A program made the translations under genes and the position numbers. DNA of 64,000 nt from CAZYAK01 sp964403335 (lineage in GTDB: Bacteria; Patescibacteriota; Gracilibacteria; Peribacterales; Peribacteraceae), in assembly GCA_964403335.1 (NCBI GenBank), contig CAYOFI010000001.1, positions 1-64,000 on the forward strand, in the 5' to 3' direction. Of the stretch, positions 6,801 to 13,692 are shown piece after piece. The notes under the pieces are model-generated. The model worked only from the letters and a program-made list of their open reading frames with translations, did not search any database and was not told the DNA's origin. Positions within the stretch are counted from its first letter, which is position 1, and each line of letters opens with the position of its first letter.

Positions 6801-9264
6801 GTGCATTGAGGAATTCCCCCTGACGCACATGATCGCTATTAGGGGAGCCGAGCGTCATGCGTACCGCGCCGAGTTGCGAGGTAAGAATGCTGGCGACATA
6901 GGTTTCTCGCAGTCCGTATCCTTTTTGGTCCGCGAGTGCGCCGAGGCCGTCATTCGGAACGAGAGTCTCCAGCAGTTCAGGGCGGCTGTGGAAAATGGGA
7001 TCGAGAGTGGCGATGAGCACCCTGTCTTTGACCACATCCCCGTTCGGGCGGATCTCCACGTTGATATCGAGCGCGGCGGAATAAAAACGGATGCCATGGT
7101 CGCCGGTTTCATTGCGGCTGCCGGACATGAGGCCGCTGAGCCGGTATGCCTGCTGGAATTCCGCAGCTGTCTGCCGGGCTTGGGCACTGAGAGTTTGCAG
7201 CAATGCCTGGCGCTCCGATGGACGGACGAGAGCACGAGAGACGGTCTGGTTGGTGGATGCGTCGCGCTCGCGGATCGTGAGGGAGCTCGTCAGTTGATCA
7301 AGTGTTGTTTGTGCAGCGTTCGCTTCCGACGTTCGGCCGGCGCTTCGCAATCCTGTGATTCTTTGCGTCCACAAATCCACTGCATCCCACGGTCCTTCTG
7401 TGGTCTTGCTCAAGATGGCGATGGATTTTTTGAAAGCAGCATCTGGCAGGGAAGTCGCTCCTGTGAGCAGTGCGGATTTCAGCGCGTCCGTTCCGCGTGC
7501 GCCGGCAAGACTCAAAAGATCAACACCTGCGGGGGCGGGGGATGCGAGGGTTGCGGGCGTGAGGCTGCCGTATGCGGCGGCGCGTTGGCTGAGACTTTGG
7601 GCCAATGTATCGGCGGCTTCCGCGAGGTGTGCGTCATCGGCTCCGTTGGTGAGGGCGAGCCATAAGGCGTCTTGCGCTTCCAGCACGGCGGTATCGGCTT
7701 GCTCCGCGGCGCCGGCGGTGGCCATCAATTCCGTCGCGCCGATACTGACGCTTCCCGTCAGCACCGTGGCTATTTGGGTGGCGTAGTCGCTGAAAAACGC
7801 ATCGACAGCAGCTTCTTGCGCCTGGGCCTCCGCCAAGTTATCAGTCGTGGTCTGCAAGGATTCGGCGAGCTGGGTCATTCCCGACAGCAGATCATCGCGA
7901 GCGTCGGCGATTTCCTGCGTGGTATCTTTCTCGTCAGGCAGGACGTTCAAGAGTGCGTCGCGGGTTTGAATCAATGCATCCCGCGTCGCCGGGCGCGCAC
8001 TGTCGGGAATATTCAGGGCGCTGATGGAGGTATAAAAATTTGCCCCGTATGCCCACGTGGTTTCTTGAATCAGAAGTTTCTGACTGCCGGGAAGGAAACG
8101 CAGCTTGAGCGTTTCCGTTCCCTCCGGATACTGCTTGAACGCAACTTGTTGCACAGCTCCATTGTTGAACGTATACACCGTCACGCCCGTTTTGGCGGGC
8201 GTGGTCAGGCCGCGCGCGACCGCAAAGGCGTTGCCGGCATCGTTCCAGACAGCCGAGGTTGCATATCCTGCGCCGCCTTCGCTGACGGCAGTGACCACCG
8301 CGCCCGTAGCGGCGTTGAAGATATACACATGGCCGTTTGATCCGGATGCCAGAAGATACGTGCCGTCGGGGCTGACGGAGAGGGACGTGACGGACCCGGT
8401 GATTCCTTCGTATTTGCGCTTGAGCGCGCCCGTCGTCGTGTCGTAGGCGGCGATATAGCCCGAGGTGGAACTGGTATGCACATCCGCGTAGAGCTCCGTG
8501 CCGTCTTTGGAATACGCCGAACTGTAGGTTCCCACAGAGGAGATAGCTGTGCGCATGGTCTCCGCTCCTGTTGCAACTTCATATACGGCGGAGGTTCCTG
8601 TGCTCATTACCGCCGACACGCGGGTTCCATCGGGACTCCAGCGCACGCTTGCCACGCTCGTGTTTCCGAAATTTTTCTCCAATAACACTTCACCGTTCGT
8701 CACGTTGTGTACCTGCATCTTCGATGCGCCCCCCATTCTGCCGCACACCACAAACGATTGCCCGTTAGGCGACCATTCAATGGCCGTGGCGCCCGTCATT
8801 CCAGTTTCAAAGCTGCGGATTTGCTGGCCGGTCTTTGTGTCGAAGACGGAGACCGATCCGGTATCGCGGATGGCGAGAAGTTGTTTCCCATCCGGAGACG
8901 CATCAAAGCGCACGAACGGTTTCAGCGGAATACCGTCGATGCCGGGCAGTTGCGTGCGACTGTTTGTCTGCCATTGCGGCGTAGTGACCTCCGGCAGCGC
9001 GGCGATTCTTGCATCAAGATCCTGCACGGCGGCCAGAACGTTGTCGTATGCATCCAATGTCGACATCTGCTCCTGCAAATTCTCCAACTGCGCGACTATC
9101 GCGGTCAGCTCTCCCTGGTACGTATGTTCTTGCGCATCAAGTGCGGCGACTGCAGCGGTACGTGATTGCTCGACGTGGTCATAGACCGCTTGTTGCGCGG
9201 GAGTCATCGAAGGGACGAGGCGGTCTTCCAATGTTTCGAGGGTGGGTCGAGTGGGTGATTTCAT
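3886..9264 (-). CDS. Giant surface protein: LEDR motif, beta-propeller, helical stalk, alpha/beta hydrolase
   Basis: 1792 aa from the ATG at 9264; an upstream ATG at 9312 is possible but would add 16 residues before the conserved motif. Residues 9-19 (LETLEDRLVPS) match the LEDR-type N-terminal motif known from planctomycete surface proteins. Residues about 20-80 are helical. Residues about 85-410 form WD40/YVTN-like propeller blades (FDASPDG, IEWSPNG, VRWSPDG, LSVSPDG). Residues about 415-1300 are mostly helical and Ala-rich. Residues about 1310-1500 look like beta-sandwich, and about 1510-1710 are a lipase-type alpha/beta hydrolase: VIHGR oxyanion strand, GHSWG nucleophile elbow (about 1596), ALDPASD acid, and a candidate His near 1707. 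GC drops clearly beyond about base 5340 (residue about 1308), so the C-terminal end looks recombined. The next gene overlaps the stop. Confidence 0.85.
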   Translation of the reverse strand: MKSPTRPTLETLEDRLVPSMTPAQQAVYDHVEQSRTAAVAALDAQEHTYQGELTAIVAQLENLQEQMSTLDAYDNVLAAVQDLDARIAALPEVTTPQWQTNSRTQLPGIDGIPLKPFVRFDASPDGKQLLAIRDTGSVSVFDTKTGQQIRSFETGMTGATAIEWSPNGQSFVVCGRMGGASKMQVHNVTNGEVLLEKNFGNTSVASVRWSPDGTRVSAVMSTGTSAVYEVATGAETMRTAISSVGTYSSAYSKDGTELYADVHTSSTSGYIAAYDTTTGALKRKYEGITGSVTSLSVSPDGTYLLASGSNGHVYIFNAATGAVVTAVSEGGAGYATSAVWNDAGNAFAVARGLTTPAKTGVTVYTFNNGAVQQVAFKQYPEGTETLKLRFLPGSQKLLIQETTWAYGANFYTSISALNIPDSARPATRDALIQTRDALLNVLPDEKDTTQEIADARDDLLSGMTQLAESLQTTTDNLAEAQAQEAAVDAFFSDYATQIATVLTGSVSIGATELMATAGAAEQADTAVLEAQDALWLALTNGADDAHLAEAADTLAQSLSQRAAAYGSLTPATLASPAPAGVDLLSLAGARGTDALKSALLTGATSLPDAAFKKSIAILSKTTEGPWDAVDLWTQRITGLRSAGRTSEANAAQTTLDQLTSSLTIRERDASTNQTVSRALVRPSERQALLQTLSAQARQTAAEFQQAYRLSGLMSGSRNETGDHGIRFYSAALDINVEIRPNGDVVKDRVLIATLDPIFHSRPELLETLVPNDGLGALADQKGYGLRETYVASILTSQLGAVRMTLGSPNSDHVRQGEFLNAQGVPVARVYVENGTGTVRYMNGSYLSDLSAAVLNDIDAYLATGKTATTFIGSTGILPERGAFVARSTVEQAAAFATQYGLELKGGSVHKNALGQGEESAWSTTLNTWLVWKDGKVMTEQEFLQSIKNPSYAPQVLATFNTGLGGMAFVTGAPERLRDGDLLNSLPAQARMQMNALTTDSGAMLDLRQENGAIIATNTLTNHAWVWDITSSSWRDVSASAADLSASVTVTERSLHWSPTFQRTFAESALSTLGLQIPSVRDFAIRINANLFGRTQDDDLAALRRNAFLFTGQWDGQAFSARYQSLVQSRLDTMQSAEQQYNTEYARLLDAIRAAYHNEEALRAGEQANTNWMSSVPASLASASSIATAVHNHFYRLYQTALDLNQSTSALAAGADRVAIANAYDARIIHQFEDSVRYLVEHPDSVGTPFSKRVSNLIYNTDVGVLQKYFAGTAVVGSTLDTLMPKLHQTFLAMYSTEPNVDQRVAGIWKMTIVTTSAAVENSYLVAALGGTDLKSRPILSQDTGISLTSGEAERSHTVLLKPTEHRTLSFHIDEAGSYLNVALQMSRMLPQSYQPEQQGDMTLSLWKKDGLAPLWSKTRTYGDGLSLSGMLNEALDKGDYEIRISRAAAGTNVIQNLPYSLDVKISKPNRSQINGKISRDNDNKVFSVSLKGFEGTVVNSITSEKKIISKEILANVPTWVVIHGRTDDESSDQILELASTMKKLGQQVITLDWSQAAKDNASAIGLEGSAWIDSVASWAVRQLKELGLSADNINLVGHSWGTYVSNSIAMKLGHVNTLIALDPASDSYITNTLGNEYKTETIDFARYSNHSLAMHSSEFGSANLARTANKTVTLDYPANYEADPNLPSNVVSPLLSYLTDETGDALREHGFAISAFCFMLKYALLHPNSAEATLLPLKTYAATISQADDRYHSDYSVATTPYYDEQEGRWKTASDADSLQLHFGGNGATSSW

Positions 9265-9385
9265 GGGTGTGTGAGAAAAAGAAATACCCAACCATAGAAC
9301 CACCCCCCGCACCGTCGCGGCAGAGGTCTTTGAGTACTCTGTTTTTGGTGTATCGAGTTTTTGTTTTCGTGTTGCTTATCTCAGA

Positions 9386-9407
9386 CGTTCCATGTGCATG
9401 TGGAACG
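9386..9407. repeat. 22-bp near-palindrome upstream of the giant gene
   Basis: Starts CGTTCCATGTG and ends GTGGAACG. It is identical to 3134-3155 except for the three central bases (CAT here, GGG there). It lies about 120 bases upstream of the 9264 start, so the two copies bracket exactly the 3164-9264 gene pair. It could be an operator, a terminator or a recombination end. Confidence 0.65.
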
Positions 9408-9462
9408 CCCCCTGTTTTCCGGTGTTCCATCCCAGAATTGTCAGATAGGCAAGATCGGTCTG

Positions 9463-9492
9463 TTGAAAGTTGTGGGGGTCTCTCTCCATACT
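9463..9492 (+). promoter_or_regulatory. Candidate sigma70 promoter for the SLH/Calx-beta gene
   Basis: TTGAAA, an 18-base spacer and CATACT. Transcription would start near 9499, leaving a C/T-rich leader before the ATG at 9521. Confidence 0.45.
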
Positions 9493-9520
9493 GCAGCATC
9501 TCGTCCTCCTTCCTTTCTTT

Positions 9521-10972
9521 ATGACACGATTTTCTGCTTTTCGGAAGATTCTTCTTGTCCCGTTCCTGGTTGGGGTGGTGTTTGGCGTGGGTGGCACGGT
9601 GTTTGGGGCGACCATGATGGGTTCGGCCAAGTTTTCCGATGTCCCTGCCGGGTCGTATTTTGATGGGGCTGTAGGCCGGTTGGCCGATGCGGGCATTATT
9701 CAAGGAGTCGGCAACGGTCAGTTCGGCACCGATCGGTTCGTCACGCGTCAGGATTTGGCGGTGATTATCGATCGTGTGATGAATGGTGTGGAAGAGCCGG
9801 AAGAAAATGATTCCGGCAGCGAGGGGACTGCGTCGTCCCGCGCGGTGCGCAAGTCGTCGTCATCCAAGTCCAAGTCGTCTGTGTCCGGGGATCCGGTGGT
9901 GGAATCTGCGGGTAAGTTCCAGTTCTCTGCGACCACGTTCAACGTGGGCATCGCCACATCGCAGGCGACGATTGTCGTGCAGCGCGTGGGGGGCAAGACG
10001 GGGGAGGTGAAGGTGAAGTATGTGTTCGGCGGGGGGACGGCGGTGCAGGGGACGGATTTCCAGGAATCGTCCGGGACGTTGACGTTCGCCAATGATGAAA
10101 CGTCCAAGAACATCAAAGTGACCATTTTGCATCCGGGGGCTCCGCCGGCCAAAACATTGGAGGTGACGCTCAGCGAACCCTCGGGCGGCGCCGGTTTGGG
10201 CACGAACTACAAGGCCACGCTGAATTTGTTGGCCACGGGCACGGCGGCGGGCAGTTCGTCTTCGTCGTCCTCGGTGTCCTCCGTCGCCGGTGCGGGAGCG
10301 TTGTCGTTCAGCGCCGAGACGTACAGCGTGGATGAGAAGGCAGGGACCATGACCATCACCGTTCTCCGCACGGGCGGCAGCACGGGTGCGGTGGGTGTCG
10401 CGTACGCAACGTCCAACGGCACGGCAACATCCGGCACGCACTACGGTGCTGCGCAGGGAACGCTGGCGTTTGCGGCGGGGGAAACCAGCAAGACGTTCAC
10501 GATTGGCGTGACGGACAACGCGGTGATCGACGGCAACAAGACCATCAACATCACCCTCTCCAGCCCCACGGGAGGCGTGGGAATTCTGTCGAACAAATCC
10601 ATCCTCACCATTTCCGATGACGAAACCTTCGCGCCGTCCGCCACGGGCGCGCTGCTCTTCTCGCAATCCGTCTACACGGTGTTGGAGTCGGCCAAGATTG
10701 CCAAAGTGACGGTACAGCGCCAGGGAGGATTCGCCAGCACGGTGAGCGTGAACTACGCCACCACCGATGGAACGGCCATCGCCGCATTGGACTACACCGC
10801 CGCCACGGGCACGCTGACGTTCGCACCGGGTGAGACGAGCAAGAGTTTCTACGTCACGATCGCCCAAGACACGGGCGTGGAGAACGAGGAGACCATCAAT
10901 CTCAGTCTCAACACCATCACGGGTCCGGCATCCTTCGGGGAGAGACAGACGGGGACGATTAAGATTCAGTAG
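9521..10972 (+). CDS. S-layer-type protein: SLH domain plus three Calx-beta domains
   Basis: 483 aa from the ATG at 9521, chosen because it starts a clean signal peptide/TM (residues about 8-32) after a C/T tract; the frame runs upstream to 9470. Residues about 34-80 are one SLH repeat (FSDVPAGSYFDGAVGRLADA, then VTRQDLAVIIDR), which normally binds pyruvylated wall polymers. A Ser/Lys linker follows (about 100-125). Three Calx-beta sandwiches lie at about 128-238, 256-365 and 373-482, each with the pattern 'V.R.GG....V.V.Y.T..GTA..G.DY....GTL.FA.GETSK'. The first copy is the most diverged. Calx-beta domains bind calcium and act in adhesion. Only one SLH copy is present where three are usual, so anchoring may need multimerisation. 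Confidence 0.9.
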   Translation: MTRFSAFRKILLVPFLVGVVFGVGGTVFGATMMGSAKFSDVPAGSYFDGAVGRLADAGIIQGVGNGQFGTDRFVTRQDLAVIIDRVMNGVEEPEENDSGSEGTASSRAVRKSSSSKSKSSVSGDPVVESAGKFQFSATTFNVGIATSQATIVVQRVGGKTGEVKVKYVFGGGTAVQGTDFQESSGTLTFANDETSKNIKVTILHPGAPPAKTLEVTLSEPSGGAGLGTNYKATLNLLATGTAAGSSSSSSSVSSVAGAGALSFSAETYSVDEKAGTMTITVLRTGGSTGAVGVAYATSNGTATSGTHYGAAQGTLAFAAGETSKTFTIGVTDNAVIDGNKTINITLSSPTGGVGILSNKSILTISDDETFAPSATGALLFSQSVYTVLESAKIAKVTVQRQGGFASTVSVNYATTDGTAIAALDYTAATGTLTFAPGETSKSFYVTIAQDTGVENEETINLSLNTITGPASFGERQTGTIKIQ

Positions 10973-10987
10973 CGGCCCTCAATTCCC

Positions 10988-11018
10988 AACCCCTTCCCAT
11001 GCGTGGGAAGGGGTTTTT
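10988..11018 (+). terminator. Rho-independent terminator of the SLH/Calx-beta gene
   Basis: Perfect 9-bp stem CCCCTTCCC / GGGAAGGGG with a 6-base loop followed by TTTTTGTTTT. It is also the outermost part of the inverted arrangement that encloses the DUF559 gene. Confidence 0.85.
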
Positions 11019-11019
11019 G

Positions 11020-11100
11020 TTTTGTATGCTGTTTGACCTCTCCCCCTAGCCCCCTCCCCGTGCGCGGGGAGGGGGAATGTTGGATGTTTTGTTTTTACTG
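11020..11100. repeat. Left REP-like palindrome of the DUF559 cassette
   Basis: A 26-bp palindrome at 11050-11075 (CCCCCTCCCC, 6-base loop, GGGGAGGGGG), preceded by CCTCTCCCCCTAG and followed by TGTTGGATGTTTTGT. The same CCTCTCCCCCTAG block occurs in reverse orientation at 11538-11550. The TGTTGGATGTTTTGT tail recurs beside the palindrome at 15940-15968. The palindrome encodes the last residues and the stop codon of the DUF559 gene. Confidence 0.75.
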
Positions 11101-11471
11101 ATCTGTCCGATCGTTTCAGCAATTTTTTGAAGGACGCGGGGGAGATCGTTGAAGATTTCTTCGTTCTGAAAACGCAAAACAGTGAATCCCCATTCAGAAA
11201 GCATCTTTTCGCGTTGCATGTCATATTCTTGTTGTTCATCGTGAATGCCTCCGTCGACTTCAATGACGAGCTGATTATTCATGGCGCAAAAATCCACGAC
11301 AAAATCTCTGATAGCCACTTGGCGTTTGAATCTCACTCCGCAGCACGCATTTCTTCGGAGGACATTCCATAGCGCTTTCTCCGCAAGAGTCATTCTGCTT
11401 CGCAATGTCCGAGCAAATTGTAATTTGTGCAGACGTATGGGAATTCTTGGGGGTTTGAATGCGTTTGCCAT
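11046..11471 (-). CDS. DUF559 domain protein, Vsr/PD-(D/E)XK-type nuclease fold
   Basis: 141 aa from the ATG at 11471 (the frame extends to 11507). Residues about 12-115 match DUF559: FARTLRSRMTLAEKALWNVL at the start, then KRQVAIRDFVVDF, VIEVDGG and LRFQNEEI. The Asp of DFVVDF and the Glu and Asp of IEVDG are the expected metal-binding residues of the Vsr-like restriction-endonuclease fold. The C-terminus (PPPRARGGG-stop) is encoded by the left palindrome. The gene sits between inverted palindromes in the gap between two convergent genes, which suggests insertion as a unit. The biological role of DUF559 proteins is not established. It may act on the palindromes themselves. Confidence 0.9.
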   Translation of the reverse strand: MANAFKPPRIPIRLHKLQFARTLRSRMTLAEKALWNVLRRNACCGVRFKRQVAIRDFVVDFCAMNNQLVIEVDGGIHDEQQEYDMQREKMLSEWGFTVLRFQNEEIFNDLPRVLQKIAETIGQISKNKTSNIPPPRARGGG

Positions 11472-11510
11472 AGCTGGCAAACATACCTCGAAAACAAAAC
11501 AACACAAATT

Positions 11511-11568
11511 CCCCCTCTTCCCCGCAGGGAGAGGGGGCTAGGGGGAGAGGCCAACAAAACAAAAACAA
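11511..11568. repeat. Right REP-like palindrome of the DUF559 cassette
   Basis: The palindrome at 11511-11537 (CCCCCTC ... GAGGGGG around CGCA) is followed by CTAGGGGGAGAGG, the reverse complement of the CCTCTCCCCCTAG block beside the left copy. Outside it both sides continue with C/A- or G/T-rich sequence (AACAAAACAAAAAC here, GTTTTTGTTTTG on the left), then a terminator hairpin. The inverted match is therefore longer than the palindrome alone. Confidence 0.75.
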
Positions 11569-11569
11569 A

Positions 11570-11596
11570 AACCCCTCCTCACAAGGAGAAGGGGTT
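11570..11596 (-). terminator. Terminator of the DUF11-repeat gene
   Basis: Read on the minus strand, an imperfect stem (AACCCCTTCTC / GAGGAGGGGTT) is followed by TTTTTGTTTTTGTTTTG. It lies 15 bases beyond the stop at 11612. Confidence 0.75.
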
Positions 11597-11611
11597 AAAA
11601 CTCGAAGACAA

Positions 11612-12976
11612 TTATCTGACGCGTACCGTCACCGAATCGCTGTCATCCCCCGCATCGACTTCAAAGCGGAGGCTGTCGCCGTTGTCGGCTTGGGAGCGGA
11701 CGCGGGCGGAGACGGAAAGCGTGCGGGTGGAATCGCCGTTGATGGAGACAGAGTCCCACTCGACTTCATCGTCGTTGCTGGAACCTTCGCCGCGGTCGGA
11801 GGCGGAGTAGAAGGCCAAGTCGTCATCCAGTTGGCCGCGGACGTCGACGGTCTTGCGGTCATTGTCGTCGTTGCGGAGCACGATGTGGAACGTGACGATT
11901 TCTTCCTGGTTGGGGTTCGTGGGGGAGGCGGTGACGTTTACCGTGATGTCGCAGTCGTCATCGTCGCAATCCTCGTCATCGTCATCATTGTCGTTATCGG
12001 AGTCGACATCCACGTCCACTTCGTCTTCATCGTCGCCGGCTTCGGCGCGGAAGGTGAGCGTGTCGCCGTCGTCCACGCCGTTATCCACGCGGACCGTGAC
12101 GGCCAACGTGCGGCTGCTGCGGCGGCCGACCAAAATATTGTCCCATTCCACCTCATCGCCGTCGCGGCGTCCGCCGTCGGAGATGCTGTAGAAGCTGGTG
12201 TCGCTGTCCAAAAATCCGCGCACGTCCACGCGTTGATCGCGCGAGTCGTCATTCCGCACGTAGATGCTGTAGGTGAGCAAGTCATTCTCGTCCACATCAT
12301 CATCCGATGCCGTCACGCGGACGGTGACGTCGCAATCGTTGTCGTCGCAATCCTCGTTGTCATCGTCATCGTTGTTGGAATCGGTATCGACTTCCACGTC
12401 GACGTCATCCTCGTCGTTGCCGGCTTCCGCGCGGAAGCGCAGCGTGTCGCCGTCGCGTAAATCGTCATCGGTGCGCACGGTCACGGTGACGGTGCGGCTG
12501 CTGCGGGCATTGATGCTGAGATTGTCCCAAAGCACTTCGTCGTCCTCGTCATCATCGCCGCCATCGGAGGCGCGGACGAATTCGGTATCGGCATCCAAAA
12601 ATCCGCGCACATCCACGCGCTGGCTGCTGTTACTGTTGTTGCGGACGGTGATGCGATAGAGGAGCTGTTCGTCTTCATCCACTTCATCCTCCGAGGCCGT
12701 TACGCTCACGGTGACGTTATTGTTGGAGTTCGAAGACGGATACGTCGGGTAGAACGGACCGGGGTGCGAGGGGTACGCCGGTATGGACGAGCCTTCGAAA
12801 TAGCTGAAATCCACGCACTCGTTCTGCGCGTTCCAGCGGTGACACGTGAAACCGGGATAACTCCGGTACGGAAGTGAAAGGTCTTTGGCCTGTGTTGTGA
12901 TGGCGAACGAAGCAAGGGCTCCTGCGGCGACAAGCGCTGCGGCCATGCTCACTCGCAAGGTGTGGAGAGAAGTCAT
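11612..12976 (-). CDS. Secreted three-repeat DUF11-like protein with acidic CDDxDC linkers
   Basis: 454 aa. Residues 1-30 are a signal peptide ending near TTQAKD. Three about 95-residue repeats follow (about 90-195, 215-320, 340-450). Each has the pattern 'VTAS...V.E.....Y.I.VRN....Q.VDVRGFLD.DT.F...SD.G' and then 'RT..V.VR...GDTLRFRAEAG.D.D.V.V', typical of DUF11/CARDB-like beta-sandwich adhesion modules. The linkers are almost pure Asp/Asn/Glu and contain EDCDDNDCD and EDCDDDDCD, where two Cys may form a disulfide or a metal site and the acids could bind calcium. No wall anchor is seen, so the protein is probably released or bound non-covalently. Repeats 1 and 2 are most alike, suggesting recent duplication. 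Confidence 0.85.
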   Translation of the reverse strand: MTSLHTLRVSMAAALVAAGALASFAITTQAKDLSLPYRSYPGFTCHRWNAQNECVDFSYFEGSSIPAYPSHPGPFYPTYPSSNSNNNVTVSVTASEDEVDEDEQLLYRITVRNNSNSSQRVDVRGFLDADTEFVRASDGGDDDEDDEVLWDNLSINARSSRTVTVTVRTDDDLRDGDTLRFRAEAGNDEDDVDVEVDTDSNNDDDDNEDCDDNDCDVTVRVTASDDDVDENDLLTYSIYVRNDDSRDQRVDVRGFLDSDTSFYSISDGGRRDGDEVEWDNILVGRRSSRTLAVTVRVDNGVDDGDTLTFRAEAGDDEDEVDVDVDSDNDNDDDDEDCDDDDCDITVNVTASPTNPNQEEIVTFHIVLRNDDNDRKTVDVRGQLDDDLAFYSASDRGEGSSNDDEVEWDSVSINGDSTRTLSVSARVRSQADNGDSLRFEVDAGDDSDSVTVRVR

Positions 12977-13192
12977 GGAAACAAACGTACGATGATTCTG
13001 GACAAACCGTCAACCAATCGCTCTTGCAGGCTTTGGTGTTTTGAACAACAGGACAACATCGAACGATTTTCTCCGCAACGGAAAGGAAAGATGACGATTC
13101 AGGTCATGAATTGTCCAAACAGACAAGCATCCGTTATTGCAAAGTGAAGAGAGCGGGGGAGAATGGCGCTCACTTCCTTCCCCTCACACTCC

Positions 13193-13549
13193 ATGCACGG
13201 ATCTGATTGCAAGTGCGGACCCTGTACCGTCTGCAAAATCTTTTCAGGAATCGTTGTTCTTCTTCTTACGCTCACGACTGTCGCCGCGTTCATGGGTGTC
13301 TGGATGACGCACGTCACGCCGGCCGGCTGGGTCTTTGGCTCACAGCAGGGCTCGCTTGCCTTGATCGTCTTGATCGCGTCGGTTGTCGCCTGGCTCAAAA
13401 TTTTCCGCTCGATGTGCAAGTGCAGCTCGGGATGCGGATGCGGATGTGGTTGCGGCGCAGGCTGCGGCTGCGGCGGCAATTGCGATTGCGGCGGAGGCAA
13501 GGGTGGCATGTGCCCGGGATGCGGCAAGAGTCCGTGCGTGTGTAAGTAA
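13193..13549 (+). CDS. Small two-TM protein with Cys-rich ends (possible metal-binding)
   Basis: 118 aa from the ATG at 13193, preferred because it follows the C/T-rich leader usual here; an in-frame ATG at 13163 would add ten residues. An N-terminal CKCGPCTVC motif precedes two hydrophobic helices (about residues 15-38 and 53-74). The C-terminal tail (about 78-118) has some 20 Cys in CxC and GCGCG patterns, ending in CPGCGKSPCVCK, a zinc-ribbon-like set. Both Cys-rich ends would lie on the same side, most likely the cytoplasm. Possible roles are metal storage or sensing, but no family is known to me. A strong terminator follows. Confidence 0.75.
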   Translation: MHGSDCKCGPCTVCKIFSGIVVLLLTLTTVAAFMGVWMTHVTPAGWVFGSQQGSLALIVLIASVVAWLKIFRSMCKCSSGCGCGCGCGAGCGCGGNCDCGGGKGGMCPGCGKSPCVCK

Positions 13550-13566
13550 GACGGCTGACATCAAAG

Positions 13567-13590
13567 AAGGCTCCGAAAGGGGCCTTTTTT
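13567..13590 (+). terminator. Terminator after the Cys-rich membrane protein
   Basis: Eight-base-pair stem AAGGCTCC / GGGGCCTT with a GAAA loop and a following run of T. Confidence 0.85.
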
Positions 13591-13692
13591 AGCATAATTT
13601 CCGTCGTATTGGCTTTACGGTATGATTTTTCCCTGTACACTGCCCCAGTTTCCGCTTCCCGGAGCGCGAATCGTCTTTTTTTCTCTACGTCT

